This document shows positions 22,282-30,621 of a stretch of DNA of 32,551 nucleotides, piece by piece. The stretch comes from an uncultured Lachnospiraceae bacterium. GTDB taxonomy: Bacteria > Bacillota > Clostridia > Lachnospirales > Lachnospiraceae. Location: positions 1 to 32,551 of the forward strand of contig CAMQZX010000013.1 of NCBI GenBank assembly GCA_947039785.1, read 5' to 3'. The position numbers and the translations under genes were made by a program. The stretch's first letter is position 1. Each line of letters starts with the position of its first letter. The notes beneath the pieces were generated by a model. It had not been told where the DNA came from. It ran no database searches and saw nothing but the letters and a program-made list of their open reading frames with translations.

Positions 22282-23598
22282 ATGGACCTGTTTGAATATG
22301 CAAAACAAAATACCCTGGAGAAAGAAGCTCCCCTGGCATCTCGTCTGCGTCCAACGACTCTGGAAGAGGTGGTGGGGCAGGAGCACATCATCGGGGAGGA
22401 CAAGCTGCTGTACCGTGCTATCAAAGCGGACAAGTTAAGCTCTATCATTTTCTATGGCCCGCCGGGAACAGGAAAGACCACTTTGGCAAAGGTGATTGCC
22501 AACACCACTAAGGCGGATTTTACCCAGATCAACGCCACTGTGGCAGGAAAGAAGGATATGGAGGCGGTAATCCATCAGGCACAGCAGACATTGGGAGCTT
22601 ATGGAAGAAAAACGATTTTGTTTATTGATGAGATTCACCGCTTTAACAAAGGACAGCAGGATTATCTTCTTCCCTTTGTGGAGGATGGAACCATCATACT
22701 CATCGGAGCCACCACAGAAAATCCCTATTTTGAAGTGAACGGAGCGCTACTGTCCCGTTCTGTTATTTTTGAATTAAAGGCTCTGGAAAAGGAAGACGTG
22801 AAGAAATTGATTCTTCGGGCAGTCACTGATCCGGAGAAAGGACTTGGAACTTATAATGCTGTGATTGACGGGGATGCTCTGGAATTTCTGGCAGATATGG
22901 CAGGCGGTGATGCGAGAGCGGCATTAAATGCCATCGAATTGGGAATCCTCACCACCAAGCGGGGGGAGGATGGCAAGATTCACATCAATCTGGAGACGGC
23001 TTCCCAGTGCATTCAGAAGAGGGTGGTGCGCTACGACAAGGGCGGAGATAATCACTACGACATCATCTCTGCGTTTATCAAAAGTATGAGAGGTTCTGAT
23101 CCGGATGCGGCAGTATATTATCTGGCGAAAATGCTTTATGCAGGAGAAGATATCCGTTTTATTGCCCGGCGAATTATGATCTGCGCTTCCGAGGATGTGG
23201 GAAATGCAGACCCTATGGCTCTCACCGTGGCAGTGTCGGCGGCTCAGGCAGTGGAGCGCATCGGAATGCCGGAATCTCAGATTATTCTCTCCCAGGCGGC
23301 TTCCTATGTGGCCTGTGCTCCCAAGAGCAATTCCGCAGTCAATGCCATCACCGCCGCCATGGACAGTGTAAAGCACAAAAAGACAACCGTGCCACCTCAT
23401 CTACAGGATTCCCACTACGGCGGAGCTGCCAAATTAGGACACGGAATCGGCTACAAATATGCACACAATTATCCCAATCATTATGTTGAGCAGCAATACC
23501 TGCCTTCTGAAATCGAAGGTGAAAAGTTCTATGAATTGTCCGATATGGGATACGAAAAGACTCTGAAAGAACATTTTAAAATGATTAAAGGGGAATAA
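22282..23598 (+). CDS. rarA: replication-associated recombination protein A (AAA+ ATPase)
   Basis: RarA/MgsA is a clamp-loader-like AAA+ ATPase acting at stalled replication forks. The 438-residue protein has the RPTTLEEVVGQEHIIG box, Walker A YGPPGTGKTT (58-67, Lys65), Walker B ILFIDEIHRFNKGQQD, sensor 1 GATTENPYFEVN with LLSRS arginine finger, and the C-terminal tetramerisation region with DPDAAVYYLAKML, EDVGNADP and the HYGGAAKLGHGIGYKYAHNY-type ending. Length fits. GGAGG precedes the ATG. It follows the deacetylase gene by 71 bases; a shared role is not obvious. Confidence 0.96.
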   Translation: MDLFEYAKQNTLEKEAPLASRLRPTTLEEVVGQEHIIGEDKLLYRAIKADKLSSIIFYGPPGTGKTTLAKVIANTTKADFTQINATVAGKKDMEAVIHQAQQTLGAYGRKTILFIDEIHRFNKGQQDYLLPFVEDGTIILIGATTENPYFEVNGALLSRSVIFELKALEKEDVKKLILRAVTDPEKGLGTYNAVIDGDALEFLADMAGGDARAALNAIELGILTTKRGEDGKIHINLETASQCIQKRVVRYDKGGDNHYDIISAFIKSMRGSDPDAAVYYLAKMLYAGEDIRFIARRIMICASEDVGNADPMALTVAVSAAQAVERIGMPESQIILSQAASYVACAPKSNSAVNAITAAMDSVKHKKTTVPPHLQDSHYGGAAKLGHGIGYKYAHNYPNHYVEQQYLPSEIEGEKFYELSDMGYEKTLKEHFKMIKGE

Positions 23599-23607
23599 AA
23601 GAAAGAG

Positions 23608-23649
23608 CAGACCGGAAAATGAGAAAATGACTTTTTCCGGTCTGTTTTT
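23608..23649. terminator. intrinsic terminator between rarA and the DUF4364 gene
   Basis: CAGACCGGAAAA (23608-23619) pairs with TTTTCCGGTCTG (23633-23644), followed by T5. It lies between convergent genes and has A-rich flanks on the left, so it may work in both directions. Confidence 0.85.
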
Positions 23650-23661
23650 ATATGCACATGT

Positions 23662-24174
23662 CTAAAGCAACAGCTCCATAATTTCACCATAGACATCATG
23701 ACACTTGGAAGGCCATTTTTTGCACATAGATTCGGCGGCAGCTTCTGTGGGAACCACAATAGTCATGTCCATCAGTTGAGTGTGCCGCTCCTTTAACTGA
23801 AGGCGGACAGCATATTCTCCCACGGTGGATTTGTAGTAATCTGCCATGGCAGATACTTCGTCTCTCAGCTCACAGCCGCGTTCCGTCAGGAAGGAATCCA
23901 CTTCTTCTTTGATTTCCGGGGAAATTTCGTTTACGAAGAAGTCCAGAGTAGAGTTTCCTGTATCCGTAATGCGATAGTAGGAGGTGTTCCGGACAGTCTC
24001 CATTTGCAGCAGGTGGGACTCGATCATCTCAGATAAGGACTGCTGCAGATGAAAGTAATTGGTGTATTCCTTATCTAATATGAATTCTGAAATCTGCGAG
24101 TTGGTCAAGGGGTAGTCCACCTTGCTCAGCATATATAATATGATCAGTTTATACAGTGTAAATGGTTGTGCCAT
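23662..24174 (-). CDS. DUF4364 family protein (winged-helix-like)
   Basis: A 170-residue protein of the DUF4364 family, seen from FTLYKLIILYMLSKVDYPLT, SQISEFILDKEYTNYFHLQQ and YYRITDTGNSTLDFF. The N-terminal half resembles a winged helix of the PadR/MarR kind (helices then a beta wing), so DNA binding is likely but unproven. The C-terminal half is a predicted alpha/beta domain rich in charged residues. I prefer the ATG at 24174 because GAGGG sits six bases before it; an ATG at 24180 would abut that site. It lies 45 bases downstream of the radical SAM gene on the same strand and could be co-transcribed. Confidence 0.82.
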   Translation of the reverse strand: MAQPFTLYKLIILYMLSKVDYPLTNSQISEFILDKEYTNYFHLQQSLSEMIESHLLQMETVRNTSYYRITDTGNSTLDFFVNEISPEIKEEVDSFLTERGCELRDEVSAMADYYKSTVGEYAVRLQLKERHTQLMDMTIVVPTEAAAESMCKKWPSKCHDVYGEIMELLL

Positions 24175-24219
24175 TCTCATCCCTCATTTCTCATTACAGT
24201 TATGGCATCAGGTTTGGAG

Positions 24220-25140
24220 TTACAAATACAATTTCCCCTGCCAGGAATTGCGTTCCTTCATGGTTTTGTGAAGAGTATTTAATACTGTTCGTTTGTTGCT
24301 GCTCCAGGTGGGGGCAATCAGAAGCTTTTTGGGACCGTCCCCTGTGATACGGTGAATGACCATGTCCGGGCGAAGATGCTCTAAGCAGGTGACCAGCAGA
24401 TCCAGATATTCCTCCATGGTATACACATGAAAAAGTTCCTTTTGGTAATCCCTGGCCAGGTCTGTTCCCTGTAATACATGAAGCAACTGAAGCTTAATAC
24501 CCTGGATATCACAGTGATTCAGATAATCCATGGTGGCAAGGATGTCTTTCTGGGATTCGCCGGGAAGTCCCAGAATTGTATGTACGATCACATCCACGGA
24601 AATGGCTCTTAAATGCTTCAATGCTGTCTCAAAGCAGCTTAGTTCATAGCCTCTTCGGATGTAATCAGAAGTTCGTTTGTGGATGGTCTGAAGACCCAGC
24701 TCTACCCATACAGGTTTTTGGCGATTCAGCTCCTTCAACAGCTGCAGCACATCGTCTCCCAGACAGTCGGGACGGGTTCCGACGGACAGCCCCACAATAT
24801 CTGGATGGGACAGTGCCTCAGAAAAGATTTTCTGAAGATATTCCACAGGAGCATAGGTATTGGTGTAAGCCTGAAAATATGCAATATATTTTCCTGCCGG
24901 ACGTTTGCGCTCTAAAAGCTGCTTCTGGGCTTCAATCTGCTGGGTGATGGACAGGTGGACGTCCCCGGCAAAATCACCGGAGCCGCCTGCGCTGCAAAAG
25001 ATACAGCCTCTGTCTCCCAGGCTTCCGTCCCGGTTGGGGCAGGTCATGCCCCCGTTTAAAGACACTTTATATATTTTTTCACCGAATCGTTCTCTTAGCA
25101 TATAGTCCAGAGAGTGATAAGGCTTTCCATTCCAGTTCAT
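24220..25140 (-). CDS. TIGR01212-type radical SAM protein (YhcC-like)
   Basis: A 306-residue radical SAM protein. The cluster motif is spaced unusually, C34-x11-C46-x2-C49 (CPNRDGSLGDRGCIFC), which is characteristic of the YhcC/TIGR01212 and Elp3-related group. Supporting segments are YFQAYTNTYAPVEYL, GLSVGTRPDC and WVELGLQT. The biochemical target is not established to my knowledge. Its ATG overlaps the stop of the malic enzyme gene by one base (TAATG), so translation is coupled to an apparently unrelated metabolic gene. It ends 45 bases before the DUF4364 gene. Confidence 0.9.
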   Translation of the reverse strand: MNWNGKPYHSLDYMLRERFGEKIYKVSLNGGMTCPNRDGSLGDRGCIFCSAGGSGDFAGDVHLSITQQIEAQKQLLERKRPAGKYIAYFQAYTNTYAPVEYLQKIFSEALSHPDIVGLSVGTRPDCLGDDVLQLLKELNRQKPVWVELGLQTIHKRTSDYIRRGYELSCFETALKHLRAISVDVIVHTILGLPGESQKDILATMDYLNHCDIQGIKLQLLHVLQGTDLARDYQKELFHVYTMEEYLDLLVTCLEHLRPDMVIHRITGDGPKKLLIAPTWSSNKRTVLNTLHKTMKERNSWQGKLYL

Positions 25141-26297
25141 TATTTGATGTGGTCCTTTACAGCTTTGCTGACGATGTGGGAAACGCGTGGGTCAAAGGCT
25201 TCCGGCATGATGAAGTCTTCGTTCAGCTCCTCGTCGCTGACAAGAGACGCCAGGGCTTCTGCTGCTGCCAGCTTCATCTCTTCGGTAATCTGGGAAGCAC
25301 GTCCCTCCAGAGCGCCTTTGAAAATGCCGGGGAAAGCAACCACGTTGTTGATCTGGTTGGGGAAATCGGAGCGGCCTGTTCCCACAATACGGGCACCGGC
25401 GGCTTTGGCTTCATCAGGAAGGATTTCCGGTACAGGGTTTGCCATGGCAAAGATGATAGCATCTTTGTTCATGGTCCGAACCATGTCCTGAGTCAGAACG
25501 CCGGGAGCAGAAACACCTACAAAAATATCAGCGCCAACTACAGCATCAGCCAGTGTACCGGACTTGTCTTCCAGATTGGTAACTTTCAGCATTTCCCGTT
25601 TCACATCGTTAAGACGCTCAGATTTGCTGGAGATGATACCGGAACGGTCACATAATATAATATGCTGGAAACCGTAATTTAATAACAGTTTTGTGATGGC
25701 AATTCCGGCGGCACCAGAGCCGTTTACCACGATATGGCAGTCTTCTTTTTTCTTTCCGGTGATTTTCAGTGCGTTGATGATACCGGAGAGAACTACGATG
25801 GCAGTTCCGTGCTGGTCGTCGTGGAAAACAGGGATATTTAAGGCTTCTTTCAGACGGGCTTCAATCTCAAAGCATCTTGGTGCGGAGATGTCCTCCAGGT
25901 TGATTCCGCCGAAGGCGGGGGCGATTTGAATGACTGCTTTGACAATTTCATCGGTATCCTGGGTGTCCAGGCAGATGGGGAAGGCATTGACACCTCCAAA
26001 TTCTTTGAACAGTACAGCCTTTCCTTCCATAACAGGCATGGCGGCAAGGGCGCCAATATTTCCAAGACCAAGTACAGCACTTCCGTCAGATACCACGGCT
26101 ACGGTGTTGGATTTGATGGTATATTTGTAAGCCTCCTCCGGATTTTCGGCGATTTTCTTACAAGGCTCTGCAACACCTGGTGTGTAAGCCAGGGATAAAT
26201 CTTCCCTTGTACTGATGGGGGCTTTGGAGGCGGTCTCCAGCTTTCCGTTCCATTCTTCTGCAATTGTAATGCTTTTTCGTTGATTGTCATATATCAT
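25140..26297 (-). CDS. malic enzyme (malate dehydrogenase, oxaloacetate-decarboxylating)
   Basis: Malic enzyme converts malate and NAD(P)+ to pyruvate, CO2 and NAD(P)H. The 385-residue protein is of the short bacterial type. Visible residues: Tyr39 in LSLAYTPGVAEPC, SDGSAVLGLGNIGALAAMPV, Lys94 in EGKAVLFKEFGGV, metal ligands Glu136/Asp137 (INLEDI) and Asp161 (FHDDQHGTAIV), and the dinucleotide site VNGSGAAGIAI. NAD versus NADP preference is not decided by what I can see. A strong promoter precedes it and AAAGGAG sets the start. It links C4 acids to the pyruvate pool used by the split PFL elsewhere in the window. Confidence 0.95.
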   Translation of the reverse strand: MIYDNQRKSITIAEEWNGKLETASKAPISTREDLSLAYTPGVAEPCKKIAENPEEAYKYTIKSNTVAVVSDGSAVLGLGNIGALAAMPVMEGKAVLFKEFGGVNAFPICLDTQDTDEIVKAVIQIAPAFGGINLEDISAPRCFEIEARLKEALNIPVFHDDQHGTAIVVLSGIINALKITGKKKEDCHIVVNGSGAAGIAITKLLLNYGFQHIILCDRSGIISSKSERLNDVKREMLKVTNLEDKSGTLADAVVGADIFVGVSAPGVLTQDMVRTMNKDAIIFAMANPVPEILPDEAKAAGARIVGTGRSDFPNQINNVVAFPGIFKGALEGRASQITEEMKLAAAEALASLVSDEELNEDFIMPEAFDPRVSHIVSKAVKDHIK

Positions 26298-26350
26298 TAC
26301 TCCTTTTATTTTTATTAGAAATTATTTAAAAATTATCTTTTATCGGTCTA

Positions 26351-26379
26351 ATCATAACATTTGAAGAAATCTTTATCAA
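26351..26379 (-). promoter_or_regulatory. promoter of the malic enzyme operon
   Basis: On the minus strand TTGATA (plus 26374-26379), exactly 17 bases, TATGAT (plus 26351-26356), about 53 bases before the malic enzyme start. Confidence 0.75.
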
Positions 26380-26424
26380 CTTTTCCGGAGGAAAAATTGG
26401 AATAAATTGTGAAAGGGGTGCTTT

Positions 26425-26443
26425 GAACGGAGTGAACAGTAAC
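26425..26443. repeat. dispersed repeat, terminal fragment
   Basis: GAACGGAGTGAACAGTAAC matches the right end of the 764-906 element (888-906) at 18 of 19 bases, including the terminal inverted repeat, here in its consensus GTGAACAGTAAC form. Nothing further to the left matches. Confidence 0.6.
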
Positions 26444-26481
26444 CACCCGTTTGGGAAAATAAAAGCTTAATCATCTTGTAA

Positions 26482-26510
26482 TTGAACTAACAATAAAATT
26501 ATGCTACAAT
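26482..26510 (+). promoter_or_regulatory. promoter of the nucleoside transporter operon
   Basis: TTGAAC (26482-26487), exactly 17 bases, TACAAT (26505-26510). A small hairpin GTGTG...CACAC (about 26534-26553) lies in the short leader before the AAGGAGG site. Confidence 0.7.
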
Positions 26511-26575
26511 GAAGTAACTGAATAATCAGAAACGTGTGCCTGTTGTAGACACACAAGAATTAAGGAGGATTTAGG

Positions 26576-27766
26576 ATGAAGAAGAAGTTTTTATGTGTAC
26601 TCTTAAGCGCCGTAATGGTTGCTGCCACACTGGCAGGATGCGGTGGAAGCTCTGACGGAGCAGCTGACAGTGCAGCAGAAGAAAGTACAGAAGAAGGCGG
26701 AGACGAGGCTTCTGGCGGTGCTGGAATTGCCAAAGAAGACATTAAAGTAGGATTTGTCCACATTGGTGATCCAAGTGATATGGGTTATACCTACAATCAT
26801 GACCTGGGAACTCAGGAAATGCAGGAGGCTTTGGGACTTAGCGATGAGCAGATTATCAACAAGTATAATATTCCCGAAAGCTCTGAGTGTGATACTGCTT
26901 TGAGAGAACTGGTAGATGCCGGATGCAATATTATTTTCGGAACCAGTTTTGGATTTGAAGATTACATGGTAGAAGTTGCAAAGGAATATCCGGATGTTCA
27001 GTTCTGCCATTCCACAGGATATCAGGCAAAGGATGCCGGACTTCCAAACATGCACAACTATTTCGCATCTATTTATGAAGGACGTTATCTGGCAGGTATC
27101 GCTGCAGGCATGAAGACTGAGAACAACAAGCTGGGTTATGTAGCTGCATTCCCGTTTGCAGAGGTTATCAGTGGATTCACAAGCTTCTATCTTGGGGCTA
27201 AGAGTGTAAATCCTGACGTAACTATGGAAATCCAGTACACCAACTCCTGGAACGATCCTAAGAAGGAAGCAGAAGTTGCACAGGCACTGATTGACGATGG
27301 ATGTGATGTGATTTCTCAGCACTCCGACTCCACAGCACCGGCTACTACAGCAGAGAAAAATGGTGTATGGCAGTGTGGTTATAACGCAGACATGAGCGTG
27401 GCAGCTCCAAAGGGATCTTTGATTTCTCCAATTATTGACTGGGGAATTTATCTGCAGGAAGCTGTTCAGGCGGTAATTGACGGCGAAGAGATTCCGGCTG
27501 ACTGGTGTCAGGGCATTGACAGCGGTGCCGTATATATGTCACCTCTGAACGAAGATATTGCAGCAGAAGGTACACAGGAAGCCATTGATGAGGCAATTGA
27601 GAAGATTAAGAGCGGCGAGCTTCAGGTATTTGCCGGTCCTCTGAAAGGTGTAAGCCCGGAAGGTGAAGAATTTGAAGTAGCAGAAGGTGACTTTTATCCG
27701 GAGCAGGTAGAAGCTTCTGCACCATCCTGGTGTTATATTGTTGACGGATGTAACGTAGCCGAGTAA
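26576..27766 (+). CDS. BMP-family lipoprotein, nucleoside-binding subunit of an ABC transporter
   Basis: A 396-residue extracytoplasmic binding protein. It begins with a lipoprotein signal peptide (KKKFLCVLLSAVMVAATLAG) with lipobox LAGC and Cys22 as the lipidated residue, then a low-complexity acidic/Gly/Ser linker to about residue 50, then the BMP (PnrA-like) fold: VGFVHIGDPSDMGYTYNHD, NIIFGTSFGFEDYM, YEGRYLAGIAAGM, and DVISQHSDSTAPATTAEKNG. Characterised relatives bind purine or other nucleosides. It is followed by one ATPase and two permease genes, a complete importer. AAGGAGG precedes the ATG. Ligand identity is inferred from family. Confidence 0.93.
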   Translation: MKKKFLCVLLSAVMVAATLAGCGGSSDGAADSAAEESTEEGGDEASGGAGIAKEDIKVGFVHIGDPSDMGYTYNHDLGTQEMQEALGLSDEQIINKYNIPESSECDTALRELVDAGCNIIFGTSFGFEDYMVEVAKEYPDVQFCHSTGYQAKDAGLPNMHNYFASIYEGRYLAGIAAGMKTENNKLGYVAAFPFAEVISGFTSFYLGAKSVNPDVTMEIQYTNSWNDPKKEAEVAQALIDDGCDVISQHSDSTAPATTAEKNGVWQCGYNADMSVAAPKGSLISPIIDWGIYLQEAVQAVIDGEEIPADWCQGIDSGAVYMSPLNEDIAAEGTQEAIDEAIEKIKSGELQVFAGPLKGVSPEGEEFEVAEGDFYPEQVEASAPSWCYIVDGCNVAE

Positions 27767-27796
27767 TTGTATCATGGTTAAGTGAATAACATAAAT

Positions 27797-27849
27797 GGGA
27801 AGCAGGCTTAATGCCTGCTTCCTGTAAGACTTTAAGGATTACCTTAAAG
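27797..27849 (+). promoter_or_regulatory. two perfect RNA hairpins after the binding-protein gene
   Basis: GGAAGCAGGC-TTAAT-GCCTGCTTCC (27798-27822, 10-bp stem) and CTTTAAGG-ATTA-CCTTAAAG (27830-27849, 8-bp stem), neither with a U-tract. Such stems commonly protect the 3' end of the binding-protein message so that it outlasts the transporter message. Confidence 0.6.
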
Positions 27850-27854
27850 GTATG

Positions 27855-27896
27855 AAGGATTGCGTATGCCGGATAAGGGGGTATTCAATCCTTTTT
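27855..27896 (+). terminator. internal intrinsic terminator in the transporter operon
   Basis: AAGGATTG (27855-27862) pairs with CAATCCTT (27886-27893) and T-residues follow (to 27896). With a 23-base loop it is probably partial, letting some transcripts continue into the ATPase and permease genes. Confidence 0.6.
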
Positions 27897-27961
27897 ATCT
27901 TTCAGAAAGTAATAATCAGATTAAGAAACAGAATATAAGATAAGGAGAGGAGGGAGAGCAC

Positions 27962-29518
27962 TTGGGAAATCATGTGGAGCATGCCATTGAGATGCATGGC
28001 ATTACAAAGACTTTCGGAAAAGTTGTTGCCAATCACAATGTAAATTTGCAACTGAGGAAGGGAGAAATCCTGGCTCTGCTGGGAGAGAATGGAAGTGGTA
28101 AAACTACTCTGATGAATATGCTTTCCGGTATCTATTTCCCCGATTGCGGAACGATTAAGATTCAGGGGAAGGAGGTTACCATACGTTCGCCCAAGGATGC
28201 TTTTGAGCTGGGAATCGGTATGATCCATCAGCACTTTAAGCTGGTAGATGTGTTCTCAGCGGCAGAAAATATTGTACTTGGTCTGGATGGTGGGGTACAT
28301 ATTGACCGAAAGGCAGTAAATCAGAAGGTGAAAGAGATTGGTGAGCGATATGGATTTGAGATTGATCCCACGAAGAAGATCTATAATATGGCAGTTTCTG
28401 AGAAGCAGACAGTGGAAATTTTGAAGGTTCTCTACAGGGGAGCTGAGATTCTGATTCTGGATGAGCCGACAGCTGTACTGACACCCCAGGAAACGGATAA
28501 GCTGTTTGCAGTTCTGCGCAATATGAAGGAAGATGGAAAGTCCATTATTATCATCACTCATAAACTTCACGAAGTGCTTTCAATTTCAGATAGGGTTGCT
28601 ATTCTGAGAAAGGGCGAATACATCGGCACTGTGAACACCGCCAAGACGAATCAGCAGCAGTTGACAGAGATGATGGTAGGCCGTGCAGTCAGTCTTGAAA
28701 TTGATCGTCCCAAGGTAGAATTGGGCGAGGAAATGCTGAAGGTGGTGGATCTTACCTGTCTGAATGCAGATAAGATCAAGGCTTTGGATGATGTGAATTT
28801 TTCTGCATACGGAGGAGAGATTCTGGGAATTGCCGGAATCGCCGGAAGCGGGCAGAAGGAGTTGTGTGAGGCCATTGCAGGTCTATATCCGGTGGCAGGC
28901 GGCTCCATTTTATACCGACGGGAAGTAGACGGACATCCTGTTATGGAGAATATTGTGGGGCAGCCGGTGGATACCATATACCGGAAGGGAATTTCTATGG
29001 CCTTTGTTCCGGAAGATCGTCTTGGTATGGGACTGGTGGCTTCCATGGATATGGTAGATAATGTGATGCTGAGAAGCTATAAGAGAAATCCGGGAATATT
29101 TGTGGACCGCAAGAAGCCTAAGGCATTGTCGGAAAAGCTGATTGGAGAGTTGGAAATCGTAACTCCGGGTGTCTCTACTCCTGTACGCCGTCTGTCCGGT
29201 GGTAATGTGCAGAAGGTGCTTTTGGGTCGGGAGATTGCCTATGGACCCAATGTGCTGGTGGTAGCTTATCCAGTGCGGGGACTGGATATCAATTCTTCCT
29301 ATAAAATATATGAGCTTCTAAACGAGCAGAAGAAGCGCGGCGTAGCAGTTATTTTTGTAGGTGAAGATCTGGATGTACTTCTGGAAATTTCAGACCGAAT
29401 CCTGGTGCTTTGCGGCGGAAGAGTCAGCGGCATTGTGAAACCGGAGGAGACTACCAAGGAAGAAATCGGCCTGATGATGATTAAAGTAGCAGAGAAAACA
29501 AAGGAGGTGAACGCATGA
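27962..29518 (+). CDS. nucleoside ABC transporter, duplicated ATP-binding subunit
   Basis: A 518-residue protein with two ABC domains in tandem, as in sugar and nucleoside importers of the CUT2/NupA type. Domain 1 has Walker A GENGSGKTT (41-49), and LILDEPTAVLTPQE as Walker B. Domain 2 (from about 245) has a degenerate Walker A (GIAGSGQKEL), a good signature RLSGGNVQK and an altered Walker B region (LVVAYPVRGLDI, where A-Q-P-T is common). One degenerate site per protein is usual in this group. TTG 27962 behind GGAGGG is the start. Its stop overlaps the next ATG (ATGA), showing coupling with the first permease. Confidence 0.93.
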   Translation: MGNHVEHAIEMHGITKTFGKVVANHNVNLQLRKGEILALLGENGSGKTTLMNMLSGIYFPDCGTIKIQGKEVTIRSPKDAFELGIGMIHQHFKLVDVFSAAENIVLGLDGGVHIDRKAVNQKVKEIGERYGFEIDPTKKIYNMAVSEKQTVEILKVLYRGAEILILDEPTAVLTPQETDKLFAVLRNMKEDGKSIIIITHKLHEVLSISDRVAILRKGEYIGTVNTAKTNQQQLTEMMVGRAVSLEIDRPKVELGEEMLKVVDLTCLNADKIKALDDVNFSAYGGEILGIAGIAGSGQKELCEAIAGLYPVAGGSILYRREVDGHPVMENIVGQPVDTIYRKGISMAFVPEDRLGMGLVASMDMVDNVMLRSYKRNPGIFVDRKKPKALSEKLIGELEIVTPGVSTPVRRLSGGNVQKVLLGREIAYGPNVLVVAYPVRGLDINSSYKIYELLNEQKKRGVAVIFVGEDLDVLLEISDRILVLCGGRVSGIVKPEETTKEEIGLMMIKVAEKTKEVNA

Positions 29519-30621
29519 GTAACGTGTCAAAAGAACACAGGGAGCCTCTGATTCGTATGGTGAAGCGGGACAGTATATCCCAGCAGAAGCAATGGATGAT
29601 TCGTGCCATTGGCCTGTTGGGGGCTTTGCTTACCGGTGCTTTGGTAATTTTGGCGCTGGGACAAAATCCCATTGCCGTATATAAAGACATGGTGGTGGGT
29701 GCCTTGGGAACCCCTACTGTGCGTCGGGAGACCATTAAGATTGCCGTTCCCCTGCTGATTACATCCATCGGTATTTCCTTTGCGTTTAAAATGCAGTTCT
29801 GGAATATCGGTGCAGAGGGACAGATCTTGATGGGCGCTATTTTTGCAGGATATTTTGCATTCTTTCACAGTGACTGGCCTAAGGTGCTGCTGGTGATCGT
29901 GATGCTGGCGGCTGGTATGATCGGAGGAGGAATCTACGGTTTGATTCCGGCGTTGTTTAAAGCAAAATGGGGGACAAATGAGACGCTGTTTACCCTGATG
30001 CTGAATTATATAGCGCTGGCGTTTGTAAAATACTTGCAGAATGGTCCGTGGAAAGATCCCCGTACACAGTTTCCGAAAATGTCAATGCTGGATGACAATG
30101 CCAGACTGACCAAGGTGCTGGGTGTGCACTGGGGATGGATTCTGGCTCTGGTGCTGGTAGTGCTGTCTTACATTTATTTTACCAAGACAAAACAGGGATA
30201 TGAGATTGCTGTGGTTGGTGAGAGCAATAATACTGCACGTTATGCGGGTATCAATGTGAGTAAGGTTTTTATCCGCACCATGCTTTTGTCCGGTGCCATG
30301 GCTGGTATAGCTGGTATGCTTCAGGTTGCCGGTTCGGATTTTACCATCACGGAAAATACGGCAGGCGGTGTTGGATTTACGGCGATTACTGTAGCCTGGC
30401 TGGCGAAAATGAATTCTTTTGGTATGCTGATTGTGGCAGTGTTTATTGCTGTTTTGGAGCGTGGCTCCAACAAGATTCAGACTACCTTTAAGATTCCTGC
30501 ATCTGCGGCTGAAGTACTGACGGGAATTATTCTGTTCTTCATGTTGGGATGTGAATTCTTCATTAACTATAAATTAATCGTTCGGAGAAGAAAGGAGGCG
30601 GAACATGAATCTGCTAATTAA
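29515..30621 (+). CDS. nucleoside ABC transporter permease (first)
   Basis: A 368-residue polytopic membrane protein of the BPD_transp_2 group (NupB-like). It has a cytoplasmic N-terminus of about 30 residues, then about eight to ten hydrophobic segments. Family segments: FWNIGAEGQILMGAIFAGYF near residue 95, EIAVVGESNNTARYAGINVS (the cytoplasmic loop that meets the ATPase) and GVGFTAITVAWLAKMN. It overlaps the ATPase gene by four bases and the next permease by seventeen, so all are made together. It forms the membrane pore with the second permease. Confidence 0.92.
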   Translation: MSNVSKEHREPLIRMVKRDSISQQKQWMIRAIGLLGALLTGALVILALGQNPIAVYKDMVVGALGTPTVRRETIKIAVPLLITSIGISFAFKMQFWNIGAEGQILMGAIFAGYFAFFHSDWPKVLLVIVMLAAGMIGGGIYGLIPALFKAKWGTNETLFTLMLNYIALAFVKYLQNGPWKDPRTQFPKMSMLDDNARLTKVLGVHWGWILALVLVVLSYIYFTKTKQGYEIAVVGESNNTARYAGINVSKVFIRTMLLSGAMAGIAGMLQVAGSDFTITENTAGGVGFTAITVAWLAKMNSFGMLIVAVFIAVLERGSNKIQTTFKIPASAAEVLTGIILFFMLGCEFFINYKLIVRRRKEAEHESAN

